Assembly: GCA_020436085.1 (NCBI GenBank)
Contig: JAGQYM010000031.1
Location: 1 to 52,765, forward strand
Length of the DNA stretch: 52,765 nucleotides
Direction of reading: 5' to 3'
Source: Cyclobacteriaceae bacterium
Lineage (GTDB): Bacteria; Bacteroidota; Bacteroidia; Cytophagales; Cyclobacteriaceae
The notes beneath the pieces are model-generated. The model was not told where the DNA came from and searched no databases. It was given only the letters and a program-made list of their open reading frames with translations. Below are positions 15,704 through 24,792 of this stretch, one piece after another (within the stretch, counting starts at the first letter, position 1; every line of letters starts with the position of its first letter). Both the position numbers and the translations under genes were made by a program.

Positions 15704-16666
15704 ATGGATATAAATACGCTTGAGGAGTTAAGAGATAAGCAACTCGTATCACAGGATCAGTTCGACAAGTTTGAGCCTGTGATTTCCGGGAAAGTTGTTT
15801 CGCTGTTTTATGAGCTACGAACGCTCCTATACCTTGGTGTCCTGCTATTTACAAGTGGAGTGGGTATTCTTATTTACGAAAACATTGGTGAGCTGGGTCA
15901 CATCATCAGTATCGGCTTGTTGTCGCTGGTTACCCTTGCCTGTTTTTGGTTTGTCGTTTCCAAAGGCGTTCCTTTCAGCAAGGATCGTGTTAAACCACCA
16001 ACGCCCTACTATGACTATATCGTACTACTCGGAAGCCTGCTTTTTATTTCTGTACAGGGCTATCTTCAGTTTCAATATCAGATACTCGATGAAAATCTTG
16101 GCTGGAGCACCTTAATATCGGCTGTAATCTTTCTAACAGTGGCCTACCGATATGATCACATCGGAGTTCTTTCTCTAGGTATCACAGCGCTTGGCTCTTT
16201 CTTTAGTCTTAGCTTGTCTCCACAAAAATGGTATAGTGGTGAGTTCTTCGAGACCGCCAATTTGCACGTTACTGCAATTTACTTTGGCGCTGCCCTCTGC
16301 GCTATTGCAATGGCGCTCGACTGGAAGTCAATTAAGAAACATTTCACTTTTACCTACATCAATTTCGGGTTGCTGGTATTTTTTGTTGGAGCGGCTGCTG
16401 GCCTCTTCGAAGGATTTATCTATGGGATATATATTTTGCTGATCTACGGTGGATGTGCGTTCGCTGTATTTTATGCTAATCGTGAAAGATCGTTTTTGTT
16501 TTTACTGTACGCATTTGTATTCGCATACATTGCCACCACTTACTTCCTTGCGGATTTGGTCTTTAGTGACGCTCCCGAACTCATCTTCTATTACTCTATC
16601 ATTTCTTGCGGAGGATTCGTTTATTTCATTATCTCCTACAAAAAGTTTTTTAAGCGGAAAGAATGA
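15704..16666 (+). CDS. DUF2157 membrane protein
   Basis: A 320-residue protein with a short soluble N-terminus (about 35 residues, ELRDKQLVSQDQFDKFEP) that matches the start of DUF2157 proteins, then about ten membrane helices beginning LLYLGVLLFTSGVGILIYENI. Function is unknown for the family. It overlaps the next gene by 4 nt (ATGA), so the two are translationally coupled. It is divergent from nnr across 56 nt. Confidence 0.72.
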   Translation: MDINTLEELRDKQLVSQDQFDKFEPVISGKVVSLFYELRTLLYLGVLLFTSGVGILIYENIGELGHIISIGLLSLVTLACFWFVVSKGVPFSKDRVKPPTPYYDYIVLLGSLLFISVQGYLQFQYQILDENLGWSTLISAVIFLTVAYRYDHIGVLSLGITALGSFFSLSLSPQKWYSGEFFETANLHVTAIYFGAALCAIAMALDWKSIKKHFTFTYINFGLLVFFVGAAAGLFEGFIYGIYILLIYGGCAFAVFYANRERSFLFLLYAFVFAYIATTYFLADLVFSDAPELIFYYSIISCGGFVYFIISYKKFFKRKE

Positions 16667-17829
16667 AAAGCGCGTACGTAGAAAATTGGATTCACAGTCT
16701 AAGTCTGATTAAGGACGCCAAGTCTTTTCTCAAAGCTGAATGGATTTCTAAGGAGCAGTACGAAACGATTGCCGAGGCCTACGCCAATCCGCTTTACCAT
16801 CCTAATTTTTTAGTTCGTATTCTTCTCTTTGTTGCCACGCTTCTGGGGATTTCAGGTATCACCGGTCTTTTTACGCTATTCGTTGCCCAAGGTGGCGAGA
16901 CGTTTATTTCAATTGCCTGCATGGTATATGGCATTGCTTCTTTCTTTGTCGTTGATAAGCTTTTCATCAATGACAAAAAGCATTATAAAAGTGGTGTGAA
17001 TGAGGCCATCATCTATCACAGCTGTGGATTCACCATTGGCGGATTTGCCGGGCTTACTGATTTTTCAACAACACCGTTCCTTCTTGTTGGCCTGATCGTG
17101 TTAACTTTTGCTGCCATCCGGTATCTTGATCTCATTTGTACGGTCACTGCCTTTGGCTTCCTTGGTTATACATTGTTTTATCACCTGTATGAATTGGGAG
17201 GCATACTACAGCAAGTGATTCCCTTCGCATTTCTCATCTGTTTTTCAATCGGCTACCTGTTATCGAAAAAATACAGAAGAAGGACTTCACTTGGTTTGTG
17301 GAACGACAATTTGCTCATTGTTGAAGCTTTAAGTCTAGCCATGGTGTACCTGGCAGGCAATTATCTGGTAGTGCGGGAACTAAGCGTGAACCTGATGGGT
17401 TTGGCGCTAGAGGGTAATGAGGACATTCCCTTTGCATTTGTATTTTATCTACTCACCGTGGCGATACCCGTATTGTATTTGTGGTTTGGAATAAAAAATA
17501 AAGATCTCGTTCTGCTTAGAGTGAGTCTGATCGTTCTTGCTTTCTCTGTTTTCACATTCAAATACTATTACGGTTTCAATCGTCCGGAGATTACACTGAC
17601 GATTGCTGGTCTGGTTTTACTGGGTATCTCATTGGCGTTGTTCAATTATCTCAAGGTGATTCGTTCCGGCTACACCCGCGAAAAGCTTTTGTCGGAAAAG
17701 TGGAGCAGCATGAACGCGGAAGCGTTTATTATTTCACAAACACTGGGAGGAAATCAGGTGAAGGTCAGTGAGGGTTTTGAAGGAAAAGGTGGTGAGTTTG
17801 GTGGTGGAGGTTCAAGTGGAAGTTTTTAA
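16663..17829 (+). CDS. DUF2157-like multi-span membrane protein with Gly-rich tail
   Basis: A 388-residue protein built like its upstream neighbour: a soluble N-terminal helix region (about 50 residues, ending NPLYHPNFLVR) and about ten membrane helices. The C-terminus is a glycine/serine-rich tail (GGEFGGGGSSGSF), a type of tail I associate with membrane-anchored TPM and related proteins. The 4-nt overlap with 15704-16666 and the shared layout suggest that the pair works as a complex. Function is unknown. Confidence 0.65.
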   Translation: MKSAYVENWIHSLSLIKDAKSFLKAEWISKEQYETIAEAYANPLYHPNFLVRILLFVATLLGISGITGLFTLFVAQGGETFISIACMVYGIASFFVVDKLFINDKKHYKSGVNEAIIYHSCGFTIGGFAGLTDFSTTPFLLVGLIVLTFAAIRYLDLICTVTAFGFLGYTLFYHLYELGGILQQVIPFAFLICFSIGYLLSKKYRRRTSLGLWNDNLLIVEALSLAMVYLAGNYLVVRELSVNLMGLALEGNEDIPFAFVFYLLTVAIPVLYLWFGIKNKDLVLLRVSLIVLAFSVFTFKYYYGFNRPEITLTIAGLVLLGISLALFNYLKVIRSGYTREKLLSEKWSSMNAEAFIISQTLGGNQVKVSEGFEGKGGEFGGGGSSGSF

Positions 17830-17841
17830 TTAGAGCATTGT

Positions 17842-18792
17842 ATGACATTAGATAAAATACTCGGGATCAAATACCCCGTAATCATGGCGCCCATGTTCCT
17901 GATTTCGAATACAAAAATGATCAAGGCTGCGCTTGACAATGGAATCACCGGAGCATTCCCTGCCTTAAACTATAGAACAGACGAGGAACTGCGAGCTGCT
18001 ATTAAAGAGATTAAGGCTCACTCTGACAAACCTTTTGGTGTCAACCTTATAGTGAACAAGTCAAATCCGAAGTATAAATCTCAACTCGATACTCTTCTGG
18101 AGCTGAGGGTAGGTTTCATCATCACTTCACTTGGCAATCCAAAAGAGGTGATCGACAGGGCACACGAGCAGGGCATTAAAGTTTTTTGTGATGTCGTTGA
18201 CCTTAAGTATGCACAAAAAGTGGAGGCGCTTGGCGCGGATGCATTGATTGCTGTAAACTCAAAGGCCGGAGGACACGCGGGAAACATTGAACCCAAAGAC
18301 CTGATTACGTTATTAAAGGAAAATTGCAAAATCCCCGTGATCACTGCCGGTGGAATTGCGAGAGGTGTTGACTTAAAAGATGCTATGCAGTGGGGAGCAG
18401 CCGGTGCATCGGTTGGCACAATATTCATTGCCTGCGATGAAGCTGACATTTCGCATGAGTATAAGCAGGCAATAGTCGACTACGGAGCGAAAGATATTGT
18501 AAGAACTACGAAAATGTCCGGCTCTGCACTCACTGTTATTAATACTCCGTATGTACAGAGCATTGGCACTAAGGCGACTTTTTGGGAATGGCTTCTTAAT
18601 AACAACAAGTGGCTGAAGAAATATGTAAAGATGATCATTGCGTTTCGTGGCATGAAGCAAGTGGAGAACGCAGCAAAAAAAGCTACCTACAAATCTGTTT
18701 GGTGTGCGGGCCCTGCCATCGAATACGTAACGAGTATACGACCGATTGCTCAGATCATTAATACATTTACGCGTGAATATGAAGCCGCATAG
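17842..18792 (+). CDS. nitronate monooxygenase / FabK-like FMN protein
   Basis: A 316-residue TIM-barrel FMN enzyme of the 2-nitropropane dioxygenase superfamily. It starts DKILGIKYPVIMAPM, the typical first strand. It has KPFGVNLIVNKSN, GADALIAVNSKAGGHAG (the GGHxG flavin/substrate loop), IPVITAGGIARGVDLKDAMQWGAAGASVGT for the phosphate-binding end, and FIACDEA. Members oxidise nitronates or reduce enoyl-ACP (FabK). The GGHAG context and the length fit either; nitronate monooxygenase is the default annotation. It is 12 nt downstream of the DUF2157-like gene, possibly in one transcript. Confidence 0.82.
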   Translation: MTLDKILGIKYPVIMAPMFLISNTKMIKAALDNGITGAFPALNYRTDEELRAAIKEIKAHSDKPFGVNLIVNKSNPKYKSQLDTLLELRVGFIITSLGNPKEVIDRAHEQGIKVFCDVVDLKYAQKVEALGADALIAVNSKAGGHAGNIEPKDLITLLKENCKIPVITAGGIARGVDLKDAMQWGAAGASVGTIFIACDEADISHEYKQAIVDYGAKDIVRTTKMSGSALTVINTPYVQSIGTKATFWEWLLNNNKWLKKYVKMIIAFRGMKQVENAAKKATYKSVWCAGPAIEYVTSIRPIAQIINTFTREYEAA

Positions 18793-18843
18793 GCAACCGT
18801 GTTCGTTTCCGTGTCGTTGGTTTATTTAAAACAAAACTGAGTA

Positions 18844-19962
18844 ATGAAAATTTCCCCTTTCAAACTTGAACGGTATTTTGATAAATATGAGTTCTCAGCT
18901 CCTTATCTGCTGAGTAGTTCGGATTGCGAACCTCTTACCCTTGAGGAATTGTTGAGTCTGGATACTTCTGGCATTAGTGCCGGGTTTGGAAAGACAAAAC
19001 TGGGATATACCGAATCGAAAGGAAACCCGGAGCTAAGAGAAGAGATTTGCAAGCTCTATACAAACTTAACTCCAGACGATATCCTCACGCTTGTCCCAGA
19101 AGAAGGAATTTTTATTAGCATGAATATACTTCTGGAGAAGGGCGATCATGTGGTGACAACCTTTCCAGGATATCAGTCTTTATATCAGGTGGCAGTCGAT
19201 ATAGGTTGCGAGGTATCAAAATGGGAGCCTGATGAAAACCTCAATTTTCAAGTTGGTGATCTTCAGCAATTGATCAGGCCCAATACCAAGTTATTGGTGA
19301 TCAACTTCCCACATAACCCAACAGGATCAATGTTGACCGAAAAAGAGTTGACGCAAGTAGTCGAATTAGCACGTAAAAATAACATCACCATTTTTTCTGA
19401 TGAGATGTATCGCTTTATGGAATATGATGAGGGTAATCGTCTTTCATCAGTTTCGGATTTGTATGAGAATTCTATTTCTCTATTCGGGCTAAGCAAAACT
19501 TTTGGTTTACCTGGTCTTAGGCTAGGCTGGCTTACAACAAGGAATCAGGAGTTCATGCAGCGGCTGATCACATTTAAAGATTACACCACTATTTGCAATA
19601 ATGCTCTCTCAGAAAAACTTGGGATAATTGCTCTACAGCAAAAGGAAGCTGTCATTGCAAGGAGTCTTTCGATCATTCAGACTAATCTTGCCGAGATTGA
19701 GTCATTTGCGAAACAGAATAGTAGTTGGTTTAAATGGAGAACACCAAAAGCGGGATCAATTGCTTTTCCAAAGCTGGATATCCAAGGATCTGTGATGGAT
19801 TTTTGTCAGGATTTGGTAAATAAAAAAGGGGTGATGCTCTTACCCCATAATGTCTATGACTTTAGCAGACCACACGTGAGAATTGGTTTTGGAAGAAAGA
19901 ACCTTCCCGAAGTGCTTGATGTGTTCAACAGTTACGTAAAAGATTCAGCCGTAGTGGCCTAA
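18844..19962 (+). CDS. class I/II PLP-dependent aminotransferase
   Basis: A 372-residue fold-type I aminotransferase. The PLP lysine is K218 in LSKTFGLPGLRLGW. N158 in NFPHNPTG, D186 and Y189 in SDEMYR, and R226 complete the cofactor and substrate pocket, with a C-terminal RPHVRIGFGR arginine for the substrate carboxylate. The closest pattern I recall is the branch near capreomycidine synthase and aspartate/aromatic aminotransferases; the donor and acceptor cannot be set from sequence. It ends 35 nt from the convergent ferredoxin gene. Confidence 0.85.
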   Translation: MKISPFKLERYFDKYEFSAPYLLSSSDCEPLTLEELLSLDTSGISAGFGKTKLGYTESKGNPELREEICKLYTNLTPDDILTLVPEEGIFISMNILLEKGDHVVTTFPGYQSLYQVAVDIGCEVSKWEPDENLNFQVGDLQQLIRPNTKLLVINFPHNPTGSMLTEKELTQVVELARKNNITIFSDEMYRFMEYDEGNRLSSVSDLYENSISLFGLSKTFGLPGLRLGWLTTRNQEFMQRLITFKDYTTICNNALSEKLGIIALQQKEAVIARSLSIIQTNLAEIESFAKQNSSWFKWRTPKAGSIAFPKLDIQGSVMDFCQDLVNKKGVMLLPHNVYDFSRPHVRIGFGRKNLPEVLDVFNSYVKDSAVVA

Positions 19963-19997
19963 ATCCGCACGGTAGCTTAGAAATACCCAATTTTTGT

Positions 19998-20297
19998 CTA
20001 CGGTGCTTCTTGCCCGAAAAACTGATAGTTGAGCGGAATGTACTTTTTCCACTCGTCAGGTACCTGGCTTTCTTCAAATATTGCATCTACAGGACAAGCA
20101 GGCACACATGCATCACAATCAATGCACGTGCTGGGATCGATGTATAATTGCTTTCCTGCAGGATCGAAGCCGGCTTCTTTCACCTCTTGTCCACTCCCGG
20201 TTGTGCTAACCGGTCCATGAATACAATCAACGGGGCAAACATCTACACAGGCGGTATCACAAGTCCCCACACAAGGTTCACAAATAGTATAAGGCAT
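19998..20297 (-). CDS. dicluster ferredoxin
   Basis: A 99-residue ferredoxin with ten cysteines (residues 6, 9, 13, 17, 21, 25, 58, 61, 64, 68). The second cluster motif is canonical (CIDCDACVPACP). The first is irregular (CEPCVGTCDTACVDVCP) and resembles the 7Fe/8Fe FdxA type, with an insertion between the two motifs. It is divergent from korA, which needs a low-potential ferredoxin as electron acceptor, so this protein is the natural shuttle between 2-oxoglutarate oxidation and the complex I operon downstream. That pairing is inferred from position. Confidence 0.9.
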   Translation of the reverse strand: MPYTICEPCVGTCDTACVDVCPVDCIHGPVSTTGSGQEVKEAGFDPAGKQLYIDPSTCIDCDACVPACPVDAIFEESQVPDEWKKYIPLNYQFFGQEAP

Positions 20298-20402
20298 AAT
20301 GATTAATGGTATTAGTGATCAATGTAAGTTGGCGCCATGAGCAGCGTCATTTGAAAAATATGAAATAAAATCGAAATCGAAAAAATAATAGAGGAATTCA
20401 AA

Positions 20403-20433
20403 TTGTTATTGTGATAGACGCAGGGTAAATTTA
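20403..20433 (+). promoter_or_regulatory. likely promoter of the kor-nuo operon
   Basis: TTG (20403-20405), 20 nt, then TAAATTTA (20426-20433), one base off TAnnTTTG, 16 nt before the korA ATG. It would give a leader of about 10 nt and could drive the whole block to 33455. Confidence 0.45.
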
Positions 20434-20449
20434 AATAATCAGAAATCTT

Positions 20450-22309
20450 ATGAGTGACACCATAACAAACGGTAAAAAAGCTACCGTTGAGAAGGACAAA
20501 GTCGTAATACGCTTTGCTGGTGATTCAGGAGATGGAATGCAGCTCACGGGCTCGCAATTCAGTTTTACATCAGCATTATTCGGCAATGACTTAGCTACTT
20601 TCCCGGATTTTCCAGCAGAGATACGTGCTCCTTTGGGTACAGTAGAAGGAGTCTCGGGTTTTCAAGTTCAAATTGGAGGTGTAAACATCTACACCCCCGG
20701 AGATCAGGCAGATGTACTGGTAGCCATGAACCCGGCTGCCTTGCAATCTAATTTGCGCTACGCAAGACAAGGCGGAACGATCATTGTCGACATGGACGCA
20801 TTCGACAAGCGAAACATTGAAAAAGCAGGATTCAAAAACAATCCAATTGAAGACGGAACACTGGATGGCTATAATGTTGTCGAGGCTCCAATCTCTTCAC
20901 TGACTAAAACTGCACTTGAAGGCATTCAGTTGGACAACAAAAGTGTCATGCGATGCAAAAATATGTTTGCATTGGGCATGATGTACTGGTTGTTTGATCG
21001 GCCACTCAGCGATACGGAAAAATACCTCGATGGCAAATTCAAAAAAATGCCAGCCATCGCTGAAGCAAATAAGAAGGCGCTTCATACCGGATATCATTTT
21101 GCGGAAACTATCGAAGCGTTGCCTTCGATGTACAAAGTGCCGGCTGCCAAGATTGAACCCGGAAAGTATCGCCACATCTCAGGAAACATTGCAACAGCAT
21201 GGGGCTTGATGGCTGCATCTGAGAAACTTGGCATTAAATTATTTTATGGGTCCTACCCCATCACACCTGCCAGCGACATTCTGCACGAACTTTCAAAACA
21301 CAAACATCTCGGTATAGTTACACTACAAGCCGAAGATGAAATAGCAGCAGTTTGCTCAGCTATTGGAGCAAGCTATGCTGGTCAACTAGGTGTAACAGCA
21401 TCATCGGGACCTGGTATTGCATTAAAGGGTGAAGCTATCGGCCTTGCGATCATGGCAGAGATTCCTTTGGTCATCGTGGACGTACAACGTGGAGGTCCAT
21501 CAACAGGTTTGCCAACAAAAACAGAACAGGCTGATATTAACTTGGCGCTATACGGCCGCAATAGTGAAAGCCCTTGCATTGTGCTGGCAGCAAGTACCCC
21601 TTCTAACTGTTTCGAATTCGCGTATACTGCAGCCAAGCTCGCGCTCGAGCATATGACTCCGGTAATTTTATTAACTGACGGATACCTTGCAAATGGATCT
21701 GAGCCCTGGAAGTTTCCCAGGATGTCTGAACTACCAGCAATCAAGATTCCGTATGCCAAACCAAATGGAGAAGCATACCTTCCATACTTACGCGACAATG
21801 AAACACTTGCGAGGTACTGGGCCATTCCCGGGATGGCGGGCCTGGAGCATCGTATCGGTGGACTAGAGAAACAGGAGAACACTGGAAACGTTTCTTACGA
21901 TCCTGCTAACCACGAAAAAATGGTGCACACGCGCGCTGAAAAAGTGGATCGTGTTGCCAATTATATTCCCGATGTTGAGGTAATGGGTGAAGGTAAAGGC
22001 AAGCTATTGGTTGTAGGATGGGGTGGTACTTACGGAAGCCTTCATACTTCGGTATCAGAGTTGTGGAAGGCAGGAAGAGATGTCGATCACGCTCATTTCA
22101 ATTTTATCAACCCGCTTCCAAAGAATACACGACAACTTCTGTCCAGCTATGAAAAGGTGGTAGTATGTGAACTAAATATGGGGCAGTTTGCTTCACATTT
22201 GAGAAGCAAGTTTCCTGACATCAAAATAGAGTCCTACACTAAGATTCAAGGACTTCCTTTTACAGTGACAGAACTAAAAGAAAAATTTATCAGCCTACTT
22301 AAAGATTAA
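20450..22309 (+). CDS. korA: 2-oxoglutarate:ferredoxin oxidoreductase subunit alpha (gamma-alpha fusion)
   Basis: A 619-residue subunit. The N-terminal third is the gamma (POR catalytic) domain, with GDSGDG at residues 24-29, DFPAEIRAP, and the VSGFQVQIGG strand. The remainder is the alpha pyrimidine-binding domain (YGSYPITPASDILHELS), ending in a transketolase C-terminal-like domain (KLLVVGWGGTYGS). With KorB it converts 2-oxoglutarate, CoA and oxidised ferredoxin to succinyl-CoA, CO2 and reduced ferredoxin. This two-gene form is typical of Bacteroidota. There is a 4-nt gap to korB. A 2-oxoacid of another size is possible. Confidence 0.93.
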   Translation: MSDTITNGKKATVEKDKVVIRFAGDSGDGMQLTGSQFSFTSALFGNDLATFPDFPAEIRAPLGTVEGVSGFQVQIGGVNIYTPGDQADVLVAMNPAALQSNLRYARQGGTIIVDMDAFDKRNIEKAGFKNNPIEDGTLDGYNVVEAPISSLTKTALEGIQLDNKSVMRCKNMFALGMMYWLFDRPLSDTEKYLDGKFKKMPAIAEANKKALHTGYHFAETIEALPSMYKVPAAKIEPGKYRHISGNIATAWGLMAASEKLGIKLFYGSYPITPASDILHELSKHKHLGIVTLQAEDEIAAVCSAIGASYAGQLGVTASSGPGIALKGEAIGLAIMAEIPLVIVDVQRGGPSTGLPTKTEQADINLALYGRNSESPCIVLAASTPSNCFEFAYTAAKLALEHMTPVILLTDGYLANGSEPWKFPRMSELPAIKIPYAKPNGEAYLPYLRDNETLARYWAIPGMAGLEHRIGGLEKQENTGNVSYDPANHEKMVHTRAEKVDRVANYIPDVEVMGEGKGKLLVVGWGGTYGSLHTSVSELWKAGRDVDHAHFNFINPLPKNTRQLLSSYEKVVVCELNMGQFASHLRSKFPDIKIESYTKIQGLPFTVTELKEKFISLLKD

Positions 22310-22313
22310 CATT

Positions 22314-23348
22314 ATGGCCGATACTATAGATATTCAGAATAAACCCGCGCTGACGAAAAAAGATTTCGCCAGCGACCAACTGGTTCGGTGGTGCCCGGGT
22401 TGCGGAGATTATTCAATACTCTCCGCTATGACCAATGCACTACCGCAGCTAGGCATCCCAAAAGAAAACTTCGTATTCGTGTCGGGGATTGGCTGCGCAG
22501 CTAGATTTCCCTATTACATGAACACGTACGGATTTCACACCATTCACGGCCGTGGACCGGCTGTTGCCACTGGCGTGAAACTCGCAAATCCGAAACTAAG
22601 CGTGTGGGAGATACAAGGTGATGGCGATGCACTTGCCATCGGTGGAAATCATTTCATTCACGCGCTCAGAAGAAATATTGATATCAATATTCTTCTTTTT
22701 AATAATGAGATTTATGGTTTGACCAAAGGTCAATACTCTCCTACTTCACCTACTGGCCTGGTCACCAAGTCGACACCGTTTGGGGCGGTAGAAAGACCTT
22801 TTCATGCTGGCGAACTGGTCATAGGCGCACAAGGAACTTATTACGCGCGCACTATTGACACCAATCCGAAGTTGATGGCCGAGATTTTTGTGAAGGCTGC
22901 GCAGCATGTGGGAACTTCAATGGTTGAGATCCTTCAAAACTGCGTAATCTTTAATGATGATGCTCATGCCCAGGTGACAGGAAGAGACAACCGCGATGAC
23001 TTTCAGCTTCATATTGAGCACGGTCAGCCGATGCTTTTTGGCAAAGACAAGAAAAAAGGGCTTCGACTGAACGGTCTAAAACTTGAGGTTGTAACAAAAG
23101 GAAAAAATGGTGTAACTGAAAACGATATTTTGGTACACGATGCGCACGAAGGCGATTCTACTCTGCACATGATGCTGGTTAGATTGAAGCCCCCACATTT
23201 TCCTGTCGTACTCGGAGTCATCCGCGAGGTAAAGGCCCCTGCCTATTCTGAGAGACTAGCGGCAGAAATTGAATTAAGTGGCCAGAAGTCGAGATATAAA
23301 AACATGGACGACCTGCTGAATAGCGGAGAGACTTGGGAAATTAAATAA
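22314..23348 (+). CDS. korB: 2-oxoglutarate:ferredoxin oxidoreductase subunit beta
   Basis: A 344-residue TPP-binding subunit. CPGCG at residues 27-31 supplies cluster cysteines. The thiamine diphosphate motif runs from GDGD at 102-105 to N130 (LLFNNEIYGLTKGQYSPTS). An HGRGPAVATG segment precedes it. It carries the catalytic thiamine centre and the 4Fe-4S cluster that passes electrons to ferredoxin. Its TAA stop overlaps the nuoA ATG by 1 nt, an unusually tight link between a citric-acid-cycle enzyme and a respiratory complex. Confidence 0.94.
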   Translation: MADTIDIQNKPALTKKDFASDQLVRWCPGCGDYSILSAMTNALPQLGIPKENFVFVSGIGCAARFPYYMNTYGFHTIHGRGPAVATGVKLANPKLSVWEIQGDGDALAIGGNHFIHALRRNIDINILLFNNEIYGLTKGQYSPTSPTGLVTKSTPFGAVERPFHAGELVIGAQGTYYARTIDTNPKLMAEIFVKAAQHVGTSMVEILQNCVIFNDDAHAQVTGRDNRDDFQLHIEHGQPMLFGKDKKKGLRLNGLKLEVVTKGKNGVTENDILVHDAHEGDSTLHMMLVRLKPPHFPVVLGVIREVKAPAYSERLAAEIELSGQKSRYKNMDDLLNSGETWEIK

Positions 23349-23698
23349 TGGAAGCTGGAGCACTGATTATATTTTTTGCTTGTGGCGTCATCATGGTGGG
23401 AGCCGGAGTTTTGGTTTCCAACCTGCTCGCGCCCAAATCCAAAAATGATCAGAAAGAGGAAGCCTATGAGTGCGGTATTCCTACACAAGGCCCTTCCATG
23501 ATTCAATTCAAAGTTGGTTATTATCTGTTTGCCATTCTCTTTCTCATATTCGATGTAGAAACAGTTTTTATTTTTCCCTGGGCCGTGGTGATGAAGAAAA
23601 TCGGAATGGCTGCCTTTATTGAAATTCTAATCTTCCTGTTTATTCTTGGGGTTGGTTTGATTTACGCGTGGAAAAAGAAAGCATTGAAATGGGAGTAA
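23348..23698 (+). CDS. nuoA: NADH-quinone oxidoreductase-type subunit A
   Basis: A 116-residue three-helix membrane subunit. It has the conserved [12 protein letters not shown] loop and the [12 protein letters not shown] segment that contact subunits H and D near the quinone entrance. The length is normal. It is the first gene of the complex I cluster, overlapping korB by 1 nt and nuoB's start region. Confidence 0.95.
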   Translation: MEAGALIIFFACGVIMVGAGVLVSNLLAPKSKNDQKEEAYECGIPTQGPSMIQFKVGYYLFAILFLIFDVETVFIFPWAVVMKKIGMAAFIEILIFLFILGVGLIYAWKKKALKWE

Positions 23699-24258
23699 AT
23701 CAAAACACGATAAGTCCTGCCGATCACGAGCAACTGTTGAAAGACTTTCCTGGAGAGGTAAAGCGCGGGCCGGGAAGCAACATTGTAATCACTTCGCTTG
23801 ACGGTGTTGTGAATTGGGCCAGGTCAAACTCGCTATGGCCACTTGTGTTTGGTACGAGTTGCTGCGCAATCGAAATGATGGCAACAGGTGCAAGTCGTCA
23901 CGACTGGTCTAGATTTGGAACTGAGGTGGCAAGGGCTACGCCTCGTCAATCAGATCTGATTGTAATTGCGGGCACGATCGTAAACAAGATGGCGCCCGTG
24001 TTAAAAAGATTGTATGATCAAATGGCTGATCCTAAGTACGTGATTGCAATGGGTGCGTGCGCTACTTCAGGTGGTCCATTTTATTATAATACGTATTCCG
24101 TAGTCAAAGGAGCTGATCACGTCATCCCGGTGGATGTGTATGTGCCAGGTTGCCCACCTCGTCCGGAGGCTTTGCTCTACGGGATCATGCAACTGCAGAA
24201 AAAAATCAAAGGAGAGTCTTTGGGAAATCCTCGAGATCCCATGAAAGACTTCGTTTGA
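23689..24258 (+). CDS. nuoB: complex I subunit B (N2 cluster)
   Basis: 189 residues from ATG 23689; a GTG at 23668 would add seven residues but lies deeper inside nuo[19 protein letters not shown] gives the adjacent cysteine pair, and MGACATSG and [11 protein letters not shown] supply the other two ligands of cluster N2, the last cluster before quinone. The start overlaps the end of nuoA by 10 nt. A 75-nt gap to nuoC, the longest within the operon, holds a 7-bp inverted repeat (24293-24299 with 24315-24321) and no clear promoter. Confidence 0.95.
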   Translation: MGVNQNTISPADHEQLLKDFPGEVKRGPGSNIVITSLDGVVNWARSNSLWPLVFGTSCCAIEMMATGASRHDWSRFGTEVARATPRQSDLIVIAGTIVNKMAPVLKRLYDQMADPKYVIAMGACATSGGPFYYNTYSVVKGADHVIPVDVYVPGCPPRPEALLYGIMQLQKKIKGESLGNPRDPMKDFV

Positions 24259-24333
24259 GTCGAAAAATAGTTTTCTAATATAAACCTTAGCCATTGGTGT
24301 GGTAACTATTATTGCACCAATTAATACCGGACT

Positions 24334-24792
24334 ATGGACAACGAAGGAATAAAGAAATTCATTTTAGATCGTGTGCCGGAGGCGGAGTGTGTGGAGGGCT
24401 CCCAATTCCTTCAAGTAACAATTCCTTCAGAAAAAATTTTTCCGCTTGCCGGAGAATTAAAGTCAAACGAATCTACCTCGTTTGATTTTTTATTTTGCCT
24501 GACTGCCGTTGACTGGCCAGATCACATGCAGGTAGTTTATCACCTGAAATCAACGGCACACAATCACCAATTAGCATTAAAATGTAAAATTGCCTCACGG
24601 GAAAATCCTGAAATCGAGACTGTGTGCCACATTTGGCGAACAGCGGAATTACATGAGAGAGAAGCCTACGATTTATTTGGAATAAAATTTTTGAATCATC
24701 CCGATTTGCGAAGATTGTTACTGACAGATGATTGGGAAGGGTATCCCATGCGAAAAGACTATGATGATCCAATCAACATGATTGAATATTAA
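24334..24792 (+). CDS. nuoC: complex I subunit C
   Basis: A 152-residue 30-kDa-type subunit. The signature region near the C-terminus is HEREAYDLFGIKFLNHPDLRR, ending in GYPMRKDY. It is separate from NuoD, not fused as in enterobacteria. Its stop overlaps the nuoD ATG by 1 nt. It forms part of the connecting arm that carries electrons to N2. Confidence 0.94.
   Translation: MDNEGIKKFILDRVPEAECVEGSQFLQVTIPSEKIFPLAGELKSNESTSFDFLFCLTAVDWPDHMQVVYHLKSTAHNHQLALKCKIASRENPEIETVCHIWRTAELHEREAYDLFGIKFLNHPDLRRLLLTDDWEGYPMRKDYDDPINMIEY

Noticed and set aside
15648-15752. N-terminal extension of nnr
   Set aside because: It overlaps the divergent DUF2157 gene and precedes the normal family start MLKILNSAQ.
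19970-20010. Imperfect inverted repeat between the aminotransferase and the ferredoxin gene
   Set aside because: 8 of 9 pairs with a loop over 20 nt and overlap into coding sequence; too weak to call a terminator.
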